Both the position numbers and the translations under genes were made by a program. The notes under the pieces are model-generated. The model was not told the DNA's origin. It did not search any database and was given only the letters and a program-made list of their open reading frames with translations. Shown here one piece after another: positions 26,330 through 38,460 of a DNA stretch of 64,000 nt; the first letter of the stretch is position 1; every line of letters starts with the position of its first letter. The stretch is from Megalobrama amblycephala (Eukaryota > Chordata > Actinopteri > Cypriniformes > Xenocyprididae), in NCBI RefSeq assembly GCF_018812025.1, contig NC_063054.1:3577433-3641432 (forward strand), read 5' to 3'.

Positions 26330-26660
26330 CCTGGATCAGCTCCATTCTCAGGTCAGTTCTGTGGAACGTGGATGTCAGGTAGTCTCAACTGTTTCCTGTT
26401 TCCCCAGCAGTGACGTCACATCGCTGGGCAAATATGCAAGAGAGAAGTCCAGCACGCGCCATCTTCCTTACAGCGGGTATGTGATGGTGTGACGGCCTCG
26501 CTGAGCACATCTGGGTAAAGTATTAAGTGTCCTGAGGGAGAGGAGGTCATGCATATTGACGCCCCTGTCGGAGACACACTGGCTCGAGCTCTGACCATAA
26601 GCCCGACTGGGTGTGTGGACAAAACCAACCTGATAACGTCAGCCCATATGCTAAAATGAG
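26330..26660. promoter_or_regulatory. Unique segment with perfect CRE and ETS/FOX-like motifs
   Basis: A GC-richer unique stretch 6 kb 3' of sox7. It holds a full palindromic CRE (TGACGTCA at about 26411-26418), CTGTTTCCTGTTTCC just before it (the complement reads AACAGGAAAC, a FOX:ETS-like composite used in endothelial enhancers), and ATAACGTCAG near 26632. No exon was detected. Assignment as an enhancer of sox7 is inference. Confidence 0.3.
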
Positions 26661-27483
26661 TTAGACAGGCACATACTGTACACTGTAAATGGTGAGGGTT
26701 TTCAAGATTCAACAATAGAATACTGTGATTTTTAATTTGAAATTAATGCAGGCAGATGCGTTAAATTGTTCTGGGCAAAATGCATCTCCATTTATTTATG
26801 CCAGTATAGCACTCATATAGTAACAGTAATGAGATGACTGTGAATGCAGACGCAGATAATCATTGAGATTCTACAGCACAGTCATTTCCTGCTATTGTTT
26901 ACTGTGAAGTCACACTATACAGTCAAGTTAAATTGCATTAAATTATAGTACTACTGTTAAAAAAAAAAATACTGCGAGTATGGCAACTAGACTACACTAT
27001 GAACCCACACTACACAATTTTTCTTTTTTTTTTTTGCATTGTTGGGCTGGTCTGGAACTTTGTTTCATGATAAAATATAGCTCTTTTGGGCATCCCCACA
27101 TCTGTCATGGGTAATTAAATCCAAGCAAGAACAAGATGTGTGGCACAGAATGAACAATATATTGTCTTTTAATAAACAACAAGAACGATAATCACTACAC
27201 ACATTAAACATAACTTTAATGCACACTGAGGATGGCAATCAAAGAGACAGGGAATAGGTGTGCACTAAGTAGAAACCATGGAAACAAACTAAGAACTAAA
27301 ACAAAACGGTAACAAAACAAGACATGAACGTGACAATATCATAGGAGAGAGAGACATCACAAAGTAACAATACTTCTTGGATGTCTATGTCTGCCTCAGA
27401 GTAAAAAAGAAAAAAGGTAAATATGAGATATATTGTAAAACATATAAATATATAGTATATTATATTAAAATATTAACAATATA

Positions 27484-28236
27484 TTTTCTCCATATAGTGG
27501 ACTTCACTGGGGTTCAACGGGTTGAAGGTCCAAATGTCAGTTTCAGTGCAGCTTCAAAGAGCTCTACATGATCCCAGACGAGGAATAAGAGTCTTATCTA
27601 GAGAAACCATCGGTTGTTTTCTGAAAAAAATAAAATTATATAATTTTTAACCACAAATGCTCATCTTGCACTGCTCTGGGATGCGCCACGCATTACGTAA
27701 TCATGTTGGAAAGGTCACGTACCGCGGTAGGGCAAAAAACTCCATCTCATTTTCTCCTCCAACTTCAAAAATCGTCCGACATCGTTGTTGTACCTTTTTT
27801 TGTAAAGGTCATGACTTGCATGTTCGCTTTGTAGACACTGGATCGGTACTTCTACCTACGTCACACGTGACCTTTCCAACATGATTACATAATGCGTGGC
27901 GCATCGCAGAGCAGTGCAAGACGAGCATTTGTGATTAAAAAGTATATAAATTTTATTTATTTTTTTAGAAAATGACCAATGGTTTCTCTAGATAAGACTC
28001 CTTATTCCTCGTCTGGGATCATGTAGAGCTCTTTGAAGCTGCACTGAAACTGACATTTGGACCTTCAACCCGTTGAACCCCAGTGAAGTCCACTATATGG
28101 AGAAAAATCCTGGAATGTTTTCCTCAAAAACCTTCATTTCTTTTCGACTGAAGAAAGAAAGACATGAACATCTTGGATGACATGGGGGTGAGTAAATTAT
28201 CAGGAAATTTTAATTCTGGAGTCAACTAATCCTTTA
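27484..28236. mobile_element. Large foldback element (copy 1)
   Basis: The left arm 27484-27720 and right arm 27864-28108 are inverted copies of each other (CTCCATATAGTGGACTTCAC with GTGAAGTCCACTATATGGAG; GGTCACGT with ACGTGACC). They are separated by a ~140 bp core. The right side extends 130 bp further (TGACATGGGGGTGAGTAAAT) beyond the paired arm, so the left end is truncated. A second, more complete copy with internal insertions is at 44728-46882. Transcripts through it would form a ~240 bp hairpin. Confidence 0.9.
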
Positions 28237-29450
28237 AGGCATAGTTATGAAAAATAAAGTTGTAATTGTGAGATGTAGTCACAATTATGAGACATATCTT
28301 GAAACTGTGAGATATAAAGTAAAAATAGTTTGATATAACTGCTGCTTTCACTCAAAAAAACGATGCTTTAAACTAACTCAATTCAATTATGGACAGTGGT
28401 TCCACATGATTGAAACAAGTACAACCCAATAGAATCAACCATGTTCATCTAACTAGAATCAATGCTATACATTTAAGTTGAATGAATGGTTTTAGTTTAA
28501 CTTAAATAAATGGTTTAATGTTAACCCCCAAAACCACTAACATACCAGAAACTTTTAAATACAAACAATAATAGAACATTAAACATTAAAAAGTCAATCT
28601 ATTTTCTCATCTTGCTAAAAAAAATGCTTAAAATAACACTTTATTTCAACAGTTACTCTCCCAATTCAGCCCTTTTGCAAAGCATGATGGGAATTGAAAG
28701 ACTTGTTTGATTGGTCAGTTATGAGAAATAAAGTTGCTGTTGTGAGATATAAAGTCAATTACGAGATATAAATTAATACACTCAAAAAAAGAAATTGTTG
28801 AATGAACATGATTTAATCGTAGCACCCATTATGCATCAAGTAAACTTGGATTGCTTTGTATATTTTATATGAACACAATATACATTTGTAGTTTAAACAT
28901 TATCTTAATATGTCAGTGTAACTTATTTGCAACTAGTTGAATCAAAATGTTTTTATTGTGTTTCTGTGGTAATGCACATTCATTCAACAAAACTCTGCCT
29001 TGTTACACCAAAAAGATTATGTCTTGCTCTTGTGTGGCTATGGTAATTTAATGAATATCTATCTTATTGTTTCAATTAAATTTGAAATGAATTGAGAAAT
29101 ATAGAGAAATAAAGTTATGAGAATTTATGAGAAATAAAGTTTATTATGAGAAATAAAGGTGCATTTTGAAGTAGAAACAGTCTTTGATGATAACCTAACC
29201 TAACCTGAATTCAAATCAACGGTTGATGTCCCGTACAACTTTTCTCAAAACAACTGTAAAGTTATAGGATGAACAATGACAGTGACCCTGTGATTTTTGA
29301 CAATTATTGTCGTATGACAACAGTTTATACCTAATCTATATCACTGCAAACCTTCCAAACAGAACAGGACTCTGTGTCTGTCAATATGGTCACTGCACAT
29401 ACCAGCGTGTGGATTGAGAAGAATAATAACCTGCTTACTATTCATATTTG
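28237..29450. other. AT-rich intergenic DNA with MITE-like fragments
   Basis: ACTCAAAAAAACGATGC (about 28353) and ACACTCAAAAAAAGAAATTG (about 28779) look like one-sided ends of short fish MITEs, and GAGATATAAAGT/GAGAAATAAAGT words are repeated. I see no gene. Confidence 0.4.
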
Positions 29451-29459
29451 GCATCCATT

Positions 29460-29837
29460 ACTGGTGGCTGGGGATTATAGGTCTAGCTGTTCTCCTGCAT
29501 TCCTGCTCATTGTAGTAGAACAACAGACTCGGCAAGCAGATGTGGTGCAGGCGTGGTGCAAGGCCAGCTAAAGAATGGACCAGACCCGGCCCAGGGCCCT
29601 GTGCCATGTGGTGGAGCCAGCGCATGGATACAGATGGGAACCCCTGGAAAACTTGAGGGATGCTGCAAGCGGCCAACGGCCACCCACCTGTACCTGCGTG
29701 TGAATACGCCAGCCCTGTCGAGTCCAGCACCTGTTTACCGCAGATACTGAAAGGTGCCATTAACTGAGAAAATGAGGCTGGAGTTCCACTGCCAACCATG
29801 GGAGAGGGAATACAGCTCCTCATTTTCCTTCTCAGAG
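29460..29837 (+). other. Exon-like GC-rich segment ending in a strong donor; possible rp1l1 first exon
   Basis: A GC-rich unique island in AT-rich DNA ends with CTCAGAG and the donor GTAAGC at 29838. Just before it an ATG in strong context (CCAACCATGG, ATG at 29798) opens MGEGIQLLIFLLR, hydrophobic enough to be the start of a signal peptide. RP1L1 genes have a non-coding first exon far upstream, and this is the best-looking donor 5' of the rp1l1 exon at 43448. Joining the two would be in phase but would meet the TGA at 43513, so the ATG may be part of a 5' UTR. GGATTA at about 29472 resembles a CRX site. A different gene, or nothing, is possible. Confidence 0.25.
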
Positions 29838-30109
29838 GTAAGCGATTCCAATATCAACATTTTACGCCTTGTCTCCTCCCGCTCAGCATTGTCAGGATAC
29901 TTTCGCCATGCATACTAATTGTGAAATGTAATGTTTTAAATATGAAACAAACGCACCTCTGTGTCACAGAAATAGATCCCAAGTCATTAAACTGTTCGAA
30001 AAGGCGAAACTTATTCTCACCTAGGCTGTGTTTATTTGTTCAATAATACAGTAAAACAGGAATATTGTGAAAATATTATTACAATTTAAATGAAGTGTTT
30101 TCTGTTTTA

Positions 30110-30410
30110 TTTTAAAATATAATTTATTCATGTTATGGTGAGGCTGAATCATTTCTCCAGTCTTCAGTGTCACATGATCCTTCAGAAATCATTGCTGATT
30201 TGCTGATTTACTGCTCAAGAAACATTTATTCTTGTTATCAAAGTTGTGCCGCTTAATATTTTTATGAAAACCGTGATACATTTTTTCAGGGATTATGTAA
30301 TTGATAGAAAGTTGAAAAGTTTTTATTTTAAACAGATAATTTGTAGCATTATACATGTTTTTTACTGTCTCTTTTGATCTATTTAATACATTTTACTGAC
30401 CCCAGACTTT
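30110..30410 (-). repeat. MITE fragment, CAGTCTTCAGTGTCACATGA family
   Basis: Carries CAGTCTTCAGTGTCACATGA and TCCTTCAGAAATCATT, shared with copies at 35830, 37590, 41172, 42680, 44090, 45658 and 49078. Degraded and incomplete. Confidence 0.75.
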
Positions 30411-30939
30411 TGGAAAAAAATTCAAGACATTTTGACCTTGGAAGTACTTCTTAACTTTTTGTATAAAAATCAAAATCAAAATATCAAAATAAAAGATTTT
30501 AACATCAATAACACTAATGTCAAACAATTAAGGTACAAGCATTATTTTTAAATTGTTTATATTATTAATATAAATGTCATATGATGTAGTGTATCAAGTG
30601 CCAAGTGACTTAAGTAAATGTACCATAAATATTTGTTTTTGCAAAAACAGGCCGTTATGAAAGCCAAAATTTTAAATTCCAGTAAAAATTCAGAATTGTC
30701 TATTCTAATTTCGTTACTACAGATAAACCTACTAGCCTAACTAAGATAAATTTAAAACATTATTAAAGACAAATAAACAGTCAGTAATGAAATAAGAACA
30801 AATGAATCAAATTACAAACAAAAGCACAAATAAATACAATATAACAAAGATACAAATGAAATAGTATGTTCAGGTTGGTCTGACAGTAATTTTCAGGTAC
30901 AGAAATTTAATAAAGTAAGAAAATGTAAAATAACACTGC

Positions 30940-31490
30940 AGTCTTCACTGTATAGATTAAACTTCCATAATTAATCCTTCTTAAAGTTATTCAGTCTAGA
31001 GCAGTGAGTGATTTTTCTTTTTGTTGTTCGATTAACATTAAAAACACAGACAGCAGCAGGAATATTAGGTTGCTGTCACTTTAAGAGCGAATGCACAGAT
31101 CTAATATACTGTTACTGTACACATGCGTTTACTTTCTCAACTGTTTACGTTCACTTAATATATAACTGATTATGTTTACTTGGATACTCTGTATATTTTT
31201 TTATTTTTTTATTTTTGTGTGAATTTGTCTGCTTAAGTGCAAGAATACGTGAAAGAGAACTCAGTTTAGTATTCGCACGCTGTCTGAGAAGCGGCTTTCT
31301 GTGCGCGCACACAAAACTTTCCACACAGCGTGCGAGTAACAAAATGAGCGCCCTTTTGCGTCTTCTTGCACCTGAATATTTAAATTGTCAAGGCTTAAAC
31401 TGGCCCGTCAACTGTCCCAAGCATCGTTCACATTCATGCATTGCTAGAATTCATAAAAATGTTACCGACGAGTGACACCGTTTCATATAC
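30940..31490 (+). repeat. Dispersed repeat, copy of the 570-1080 family
   Basis: Shares TTATTCAGTC, AGCAGTGAGTGATTTT and GTTGCTGTCACTTTAAG with 570-1080 in the same orientation. ORFs at 31151-31475 on both strands fall inside it and are discounted. Confidence 0.6.
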
Positions 31491-31839
31491 TCGCCAACAC
31501 AGATTTCTACTCGCATTTGGCGATTGGCGAGTGTTAATTTTAGATCCTGAGTGTACCAGATGAAGGGGTCAAGGGGTTTTTCAGGAATTTGACAAATGTA
31601 AATTATTTTTTTAAATGTGCAAAACAATATAAAGTCAAACTATTTCATTATCATTTGAAAAACCGTTGTGTTATAAAATTGTGGTGTATTAGAGGTAAAA
31701 AATTATATAAATACTGTTCGCTTTCTCACACAAACCAATCGTTTCGTGTCTTAGGACATCAGTGTGTCGTCACGAGCCGCAGGGTTTCATTTGGATTTGT
31801 CTGTGCATGTTTTTTTTTACTCTCATAGATTTTGTTCCC

Positions 31840-31988
31840 ATTGACATGCATTATATGATTGACAGACTGGAGTTAAAAATCATCATTTGTGTTCTACTGA
31901 AGAAACAAAGTCACCTACATCTTGGATGCCCTGGGGGTAAGCAGATAAACATCAGATTTTCATTTTTGGGTGAACTATCCCTTTAAGC
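31840..31988. repeat. One-sided end of a GGATAGTTCACCC-type MITE
   Basis: Ends in TTTTTGGGTGAACTATCCCT, the terminus also seen at 50285-50305. The left end is not found, so this is a truncated copy. Confidence 0.75.
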
Positions 31989-31999
31989 ATTTTATGTGG

Positions 32000-33480
32000 A
32001 GTTTCTTGACTGTTTTAAATGTTTTTATGACTAAAAAGTCAAAGCACAGGTTCGTCACTGCACTGTAACCCATAAAGCCTCCTGAGAAAACACAAAGCTA
32101 TAAGAATAGTTTCAGCAGTTTACATGACATCTGTGCCAGGATCTTCCACACCTGTGACCCACAATCCCCATAAGGATCTGACATGTACTGTAGGTGTAAT
32201 CAGTGTCCCAGAGTCAGATATATAGTCAGATCTTGATTCTGTGAACATCCTACCAGGGTCAGTGTGAGTAGGCTGCAAACTCTACAGGCTTGTTTTTGTA
32301 AAGCACAGGAGCTCCCAGGAGTGTCATAACTCTTAACCCCAATGTGGAGGAGGATGTTCCTATTGTGCTTCCTAATTGCAATGTGGATCTTTCATTTAGT
32401 CTGTGTAAAAAGTCACGTCATTTCCTGTCCTGCCGCTGGCAGGAGTTTTGGTGACAGCCCAACACTCTGGAATTTTTTGTTCCAGTGATCTATGACCTAT
32501 ATGAACTGCAAAAACGCATTAAGCCATTTATTTAATATCGGTATGAATCATGAGATACAAAAGAGCAACACTCGAGGTTTCTCAGTCTCTGAGAATGAAA
32601 TGTCAGCATTGCTTCTGTGTTTGTAAATATTTATTAGGCTTGACAGCTCATAGAGAGACACAAAGAAACCTCTCGAGGAGTTTAGCACAACATGATGCTT
32701 GTGACCAATCATAGCCGACCACTAACATCTTGTTTGAAGTCCCTAACTATTGTGTCTATGTTTACTCAACCAATTTCCTGAAAGCACAGTAATGATTACG
32801 ATGAGAGATGTTATAATCCGTTTCGTCCTGTTACGTCTGGCGCAGACTTTATACCTGCTTTCTAGACAAATCACATGAGCAAGAAAGTGCTCCGCTCAAG
32901 CGTTTTGCCTGTGACGACAATAGAAGCACATAGCACCTCTGAACCCTCCTGCATAACAACAGCTATACCAAAAACCATTGCGTTTATCCTCAAATATGTT
33001 GTTCTGACAAAAGAGAATTTCCGATGCCTTGATCCCATGTGTTTACAGTGTGACAACAGGGGGAGGATCAGTAGCAGCTGACCTTGGCCACTGCACAAAG
33101 TCATATCATTTCCCCTCATGTGCGCAAACATTTTAGAGTGATGTTGTTTATGAGTTTGCAAGGCATCTTTTCCTGGTGGATAGTCAGATCTGTTTCCTTA
33201 AGACTTCACTTCAAATGAAAATCATGGAAATGAGTCATAGTGCCCTTAAAGCTGGACAGTTCGTCTTGACAGGTGCATAACAGGATGTTCACTAAAGTGA
33301 TCATACGGTAGAAGCAAAGATGCTGATTTTATAGATATGTTCAGGGCTTGACATTAACACCAGCCAAATGTGGGTGTATTTCAGCAGTGGCGTGTAACGC
33401 AGTCACTCCTACAGCCACTTTGGCAGGTTGAATTTTATGTACATTTTTCAATTGTAGTCTTTTAAAAAGGCCTCTAAAAT
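32000..33480. other. Intergenic DNA, mostly unique, no gene seen
   Basis: 32030-32480 and 32800-33190 are less AT-rich and repeat-poor. The former carries CTATTGTGCTTCCTAATTG and TCACGTCATTTCCTG (SOX-, ETS- and CRE-like words) that could be regulatory. ORFs of 68-96 codons on opposite strands at 32871-33161 overlap one another and have no splice context. Confidence 0.35.
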
Positions 33481-33489
33481 AATAAACTA

Positions 33490-33990
33490 AGTGCATTTTT
33501 TGACACATATCAGTACTGAAATATCTGAAACACTTCCAATACTCATTTTCCTCAGAATTGATACACGATACCAGCTGCTCTTTCTCTCTCTCTCATCTCT
33601 CCGACAGCGAGTCGACATACACCTCACTCACTCGTTTCATTTGCTCCGGATGAATATTGTTGGTGTAACAGGGCTTGAATTTCGGCGTGGGATTGTGCAT
33701 ATTGCGCATAATTTTATTCATTGCTGCAGATTTTGTTCTCACATCCAAAGTGCGCCACATAAAGCCTCTCAGTCCTAAATTGAGTTCTTTTTCACCACTT
33801 AAACAGTCAAATACTCACAAAATAATGTCAAAATGCAGGTCTTGCAGGTGAGTATTTACGTAAACACAGTATGTTTAAGTGAACATAAACAGTTGAGAAA
33901 GAAAACGCATGTGTAACAGTATAATGGATCTGTGCGTCAGGTCTTAAAGTGACAGCAGCCTAATAAACCTGCTGCCAAATTATGAGAAAA
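33490..33990 (-). repeat. Inverted copy of the 570-1080 repeat family
   Basis: CTTAAAGTGACAGCAGCCTA (about 33943) is the reverse complement of the family core at 673-690, and ACGCATGTGTAACAGTATA is the reverse complement of a stretch near 31110. From 34000 to 35790 I see only AT-rich sequence with a T-run at 34950 and no gene. Confidence 0.65.
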
Positions 33991-35809
33991 TTTTAAAAAT
34001 ATCTATATATCAGTTTTTCCCCATGGTATCGATGTCAAAATTGCGCTCAGTGAAAATGCTGAGTGGCTAGAAACTTTGGAAAACCACTAACCACAAAAGC
34101 TAAAGTAATATATTTAAATATTGCTTGCAAACTTTTGAACGGCAGTCAATGGAGAAAGGTGATTTTGCCGTTGTCATAAGATGTAGTTTCGACATGTTCC
34201 AGCAGGGGCAAACTAGGCAATGCAAACCAGCAAAATGTTGAGCCCTTGTTGGTGTAAATGATGTCAAAGAGTCATGTGACATGTTAATACATGTACTGCA
34301 GGTAAAGATGTGCTCTTAAGCAGGTCGGTGTGAATGCAACCTTGCATATGTGTCAGAATTAATTCAGCTGCTTATTAATGCAAGAGAGGTTGATTATGGA
34401 AAAACAGTGAAATTAGCATTTGATAAAGTGTCTCATGTTCACACAGCCCTTTTTTTGTGATGCTCACATTTCTCTTTGCCCTCCTCCTACTGTCTCCACC
34501 TCTTTTTTTCTCTTGCTTTTCATCTTTCTCTCTCTCCTGTTTTCTTTTAAAAACACACCAACTATTGTTGTACCTTGTGAGATGTATTGCTGTTTTTCTC
34601 AGAATATAAGTTTAGGATATCAGATTTTCATTTGGCAAACATATTACAGATATTCATTTAAACAGCTGAATATAAGTTATGATATGATGCACTGACTAAA
34701 TGACTATACAAATTTGTGTAAATTGCATTTAGAAGGTTTTGGATGTGTGTGTTAAATGTACAGTGATGGGAGGGGTCAGTTTGGGTTTGTTGTGGTGTTT
34801 GTTTCGATTGATGCCCCTAGTGGCTCATATTGCTACAATAAGTACTGTATTACAAGTGTGTTTTAAAGGGCATTTACAGTTTATAATTTTGTTCAGGGGG
34901 TCTTCTAAAATTTTACATAATTTAATGTTAAAAAAAGATTATTACTCTTTTTTTTTTTTTTTATAATTTACATGGTTGCAGCACCTGTTTTCTTCCTCTC
35001 TGTCTGAATGCTTTGTTTTAGTTTCTTCTTCCTGTCCTTATATTACTACATTTGTCTGTATCCTGCAGATGGGCATCATGCAAATGTGATACATGGTGAT
35101 GTTACTACGTCACAGAAATAATGGCAGGACTACAAACAGGGCATTTCAGGCAAGTGTTTTCTGTTGGAGAGATTCACCTTTGGCATAGACATTGTGTTTT
35201 ATTACTTTGCAGAGTGTTTAGATGCACAAGCAGCTGTGTTACACACTAGATTTAACCTTTGAAAGGTCAAATCAAAAAAGCATAAGATCCTCTTTAATGC
35301 ACGTCACTTTTGGCACACATTGATTATGTGGAAAGAACTGTAAAAATTATACAGAAAAAATATTTAGTTAAAATGAAATGGTAGTGACAGATCCTTTCTC
35401 CCGTATTGTGATGAGAAGTGTGTCGTTTCATGATAAAATAATGTTATATTTTGATAAAAAGTTTGAGGTCAAAAAAAGAAAAACATAGGCCTACATTGAT
35501 GAATCGTTTAAAATAAAATCAGTAACATGCATTAAAAAATAGATGGTGAATTTTCATTTCATGCCGACTTTGTGCTGTTATGTATTATTGCACGCACACA
35601 AAAAAAAAGTGAAAAAATGAGTTCATCCAAAAACTAAAATTCTGTCTTCATTTACTTACCTTCATGTTGTCCCAAATTTTGAAGATTGTGACTGACGCAT
35701 GGTTGCTCCTTTCAATGCAATATCAAAACAGCATCAAAAATTATACAAATCATAAAAGTAGTCTGTATAATTTGCTGTATATTTGTTTTTGTTTTTTTGC
35801 TGTATATTG

Positions 35810-36090
35810 TTAAGCAGCAAAAACTTTTCAACACTGATAATAGATGTTTTTTGAGCATTAAATCATCTTAATATTAGAATGATTTCTGAAGGATCATGTG
35901 ACACTGAAGACTGGAGTAATGATGCTGAAAATTCAGCTTTGATCATATAAATAAATAAATAAATAAATTACATTTTCATATTTTAAATTGTAATAATATT
36001 TCACAATATTTCTGTTTTTACTGTATGTTTGATTACATAAATGCAGCCTTGGTGAGCTTTTTCTTTCAAAAACATTAAAAATTGTAATGT
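35810..36090 (+). repeat. MITE fragment, CAGTCTTCAGTGTCACATGA family
   Basis: Contains TCATGTGACACTGAAGACTG and GATGCTGAAAATTCAGCTTT. 36100-37590 after it is mostly unique; 36630-36800 is GC-richer with CATGACTCAGG (AP-1/MAF-like) and ACAATC, but I see no gene. Confidence 0.75.
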
Positions 36091-37589
36091 TTCCAATATA
36101 CACTTGCATATTTTTTCTTGCAAGTTTTCTGAAGCCATACTACATATCTGAAATGTATTTTGTAATTACAGTAATCTGTGTTTGCTTTAAGAATTTCATA
36201 TTGTCTTTCAAGAATAGCATTTTACTCAAAGTCATATATACAAGGTGTAGTCTAAAAAACAGCTACAGCTTGAATCAAAGCAGGTTCTGCAGTAATCAGG
36301 CCTGACATGTCAGTGCAGGAGGCAGGAGTTAAGCCGAGGTGTCAGAACTCACGTGTGAGCCGGAAAGAAGAAGAAATGCCAATGAGCATTTTATTATAAC
36401 GGCTAGATTCAGTTATGGCACAGTACCTTTATATACAGTATTCTTGTTCAGAAGATAATGACTTTTTAACAACCATAATATTTTGTTGAATAACAACTGT
36501 TTGTTTATATTAGTTTCCATCTTTTCTGTCCAGAAGTCACGAAAGGATATTTAGGTTTCCTTGGAATTCTTGCAGTGCTTTGCAGTCTGGCTCCACTGTT
36601 TTAAAACATCTTTAGGGAGGTTCCTTAACTCAGGAAAGACCCAGAGGGAGGAGGCAGGGGTGTGAACTCTACAGGGGTCTTACGGCACATGACTCAGGAG
36701 AAAAACAATCTCGTGTCCCTACTCACCCATCCGCTCCGCCAAGCTTCTTATGACACACTGACAGATGGCAAGACACACTTGAGTTGCTGCATTCGCAGGA
36801 AGGCTCTCTTGGATGAATAAGCATTTTATCCTTGCAATTCCCAGAAAGTATGTGGTAACGGGGTTTGGGATAGGCTATCTTTACAAGGTGCTGTTTCTGA
36901 TAAGAGCGACTAGCGAGTACTTAACTTTTTTATGTGTTTACTCCGTCATTCAGCAACAAGCTGTTTCCTACTGCTTTGGATATACTGATTCCCAAAAGTC
37001 TTATAGCCTGAGTTCAGGATATATATAAACGTACAAGCAACCATCAAAGAGAAGAGTTGAGTCACACATTTTTATAAAATTTGTCTTGATTCAGCCATCA
37101 TTGATGCCAGTTGGCTTTGACTCAGCACAGTTCAACAGATTGTGAGTCAGATTCTTGACTGGATGTACAGTAGATGATCAATTGAATTTGCATTGCTGGC
37201 AGAGCCTCATGAAAATAATTCTGGTTTGGATCAGAACTGATGCCTGAGGACTGCGATGTGATATGCATTGTTCTAATTACTGCTAAATAAGAGCCATTAA
37301 TCCATTTCCATCTGGGCCACCCATCAAGTTAATTGGATCATCTTAGATACCCTCCTGAGCTCTGTTCTTAGTGATGAGGTACTGTAGATGTCACTTACTG
37401 TAGACTCACTAGACTCATGATTTTTTTATGCAAAGAGCATAGTAATCTAGCTTGCTGACAGTAGTAAGATGAATCAGAGTTTATATGCACTATACCTATC
37501 ACAACAGGAAACCAGCAGGAAAGACAGGAAATGATGAAATACAAACTAAAATCAGTCCATCAAAACTAAACTGAAACTAAAACTGAACG

Positions 37590-38275
37590 TGACATTACTG
37601 TTCAAAAGTTTGGGGCTGGAAAGAAATGAATGCTTTTATTCAGCAAGGATGCATTAAATTGATCAAAGTGACAATACAAAAAAATTCTGCTTCAAATAAA
37701 TACTGTTCTTTTGAACTTTCTATTAATTACAGAAAAAATACATCACAGTATCCCAAAAAAATATTGAGAAAAATGTTTCTTGAAATCAGCATACACTCAG
37801 AAAAATTAAGCCTTTTTTAAGACTTACACATTTTAAATTGATTTAATAAACCTTACATATTATTCATATTATGAATTAAGAATTTTAAATGAGTAAAAAA
37901 ACTAGAGCTTAATAAAACATTTTGTATAAATCTTAATGGAACAAGGGAATGGACCATTTAGTTTATGTGATTCGTATTCATAAATTTAAACATTTTAATT
38001 TTTTTTAATTTATGAAATTTATTTAATTTAATTTATGAAGATCTAATTTTGTTTTTACTAATTTAAAATTCTTAATTCGTAATATATAAGGAAAATTCAG
38101 TTCAATTTGTTGGAATTTTACTATTAATTGAAATGCTTAAATCTTAAACAAGCTAAAAAAAATTAGAGTGTAGAATGATTTCTGAAGGACCATGTGACTG
38201 AAGACTAGAGTTGTCATCAAAGGAATAAAACAGTTACTTTAAATTGTAATTTTTGAACAGTGGTGTAAGTTATTA
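37590..38275 (+). repeat. MITE copy, disrupted by AT-rich sequence
   Basis: Starts ACTGTTCAAAAGTTTGGGG and contains TTTATTCAGCAAGGATGCAT. After about 370 bp of AT-rich sequence it resumes with GAATGATTTCTGAAGGACCA at about 38173. Confidence 0.75.
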
Positions 38276-38460
38276 CCCAGTATTATAGACTTTTTAATTT
38301 ATCGATATCGATTGATATTAGATATTTAATTGTTCATCTTCATGTCCCCTATTTAGAATACCAGATTACCATTCATACTTAGACAAAATAGCATCAACTT
38401 TCAATATGAGCCATTTATCAGTTATGAGCAAATAATTGTCAGCTTATCCTTTGACTAAAA

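Noticed and set aside
29458..29823. 121-codon minus-strand ORF
   Set aside because: No splice signals or domain; the same GC-rich island has a better exon signature on the + strand.
31151..31475. ORFs on both strands near 31.3 kb
   Set aside because: They sit inside a dispersed repeat also present at 570-1080 and 33490-33990.
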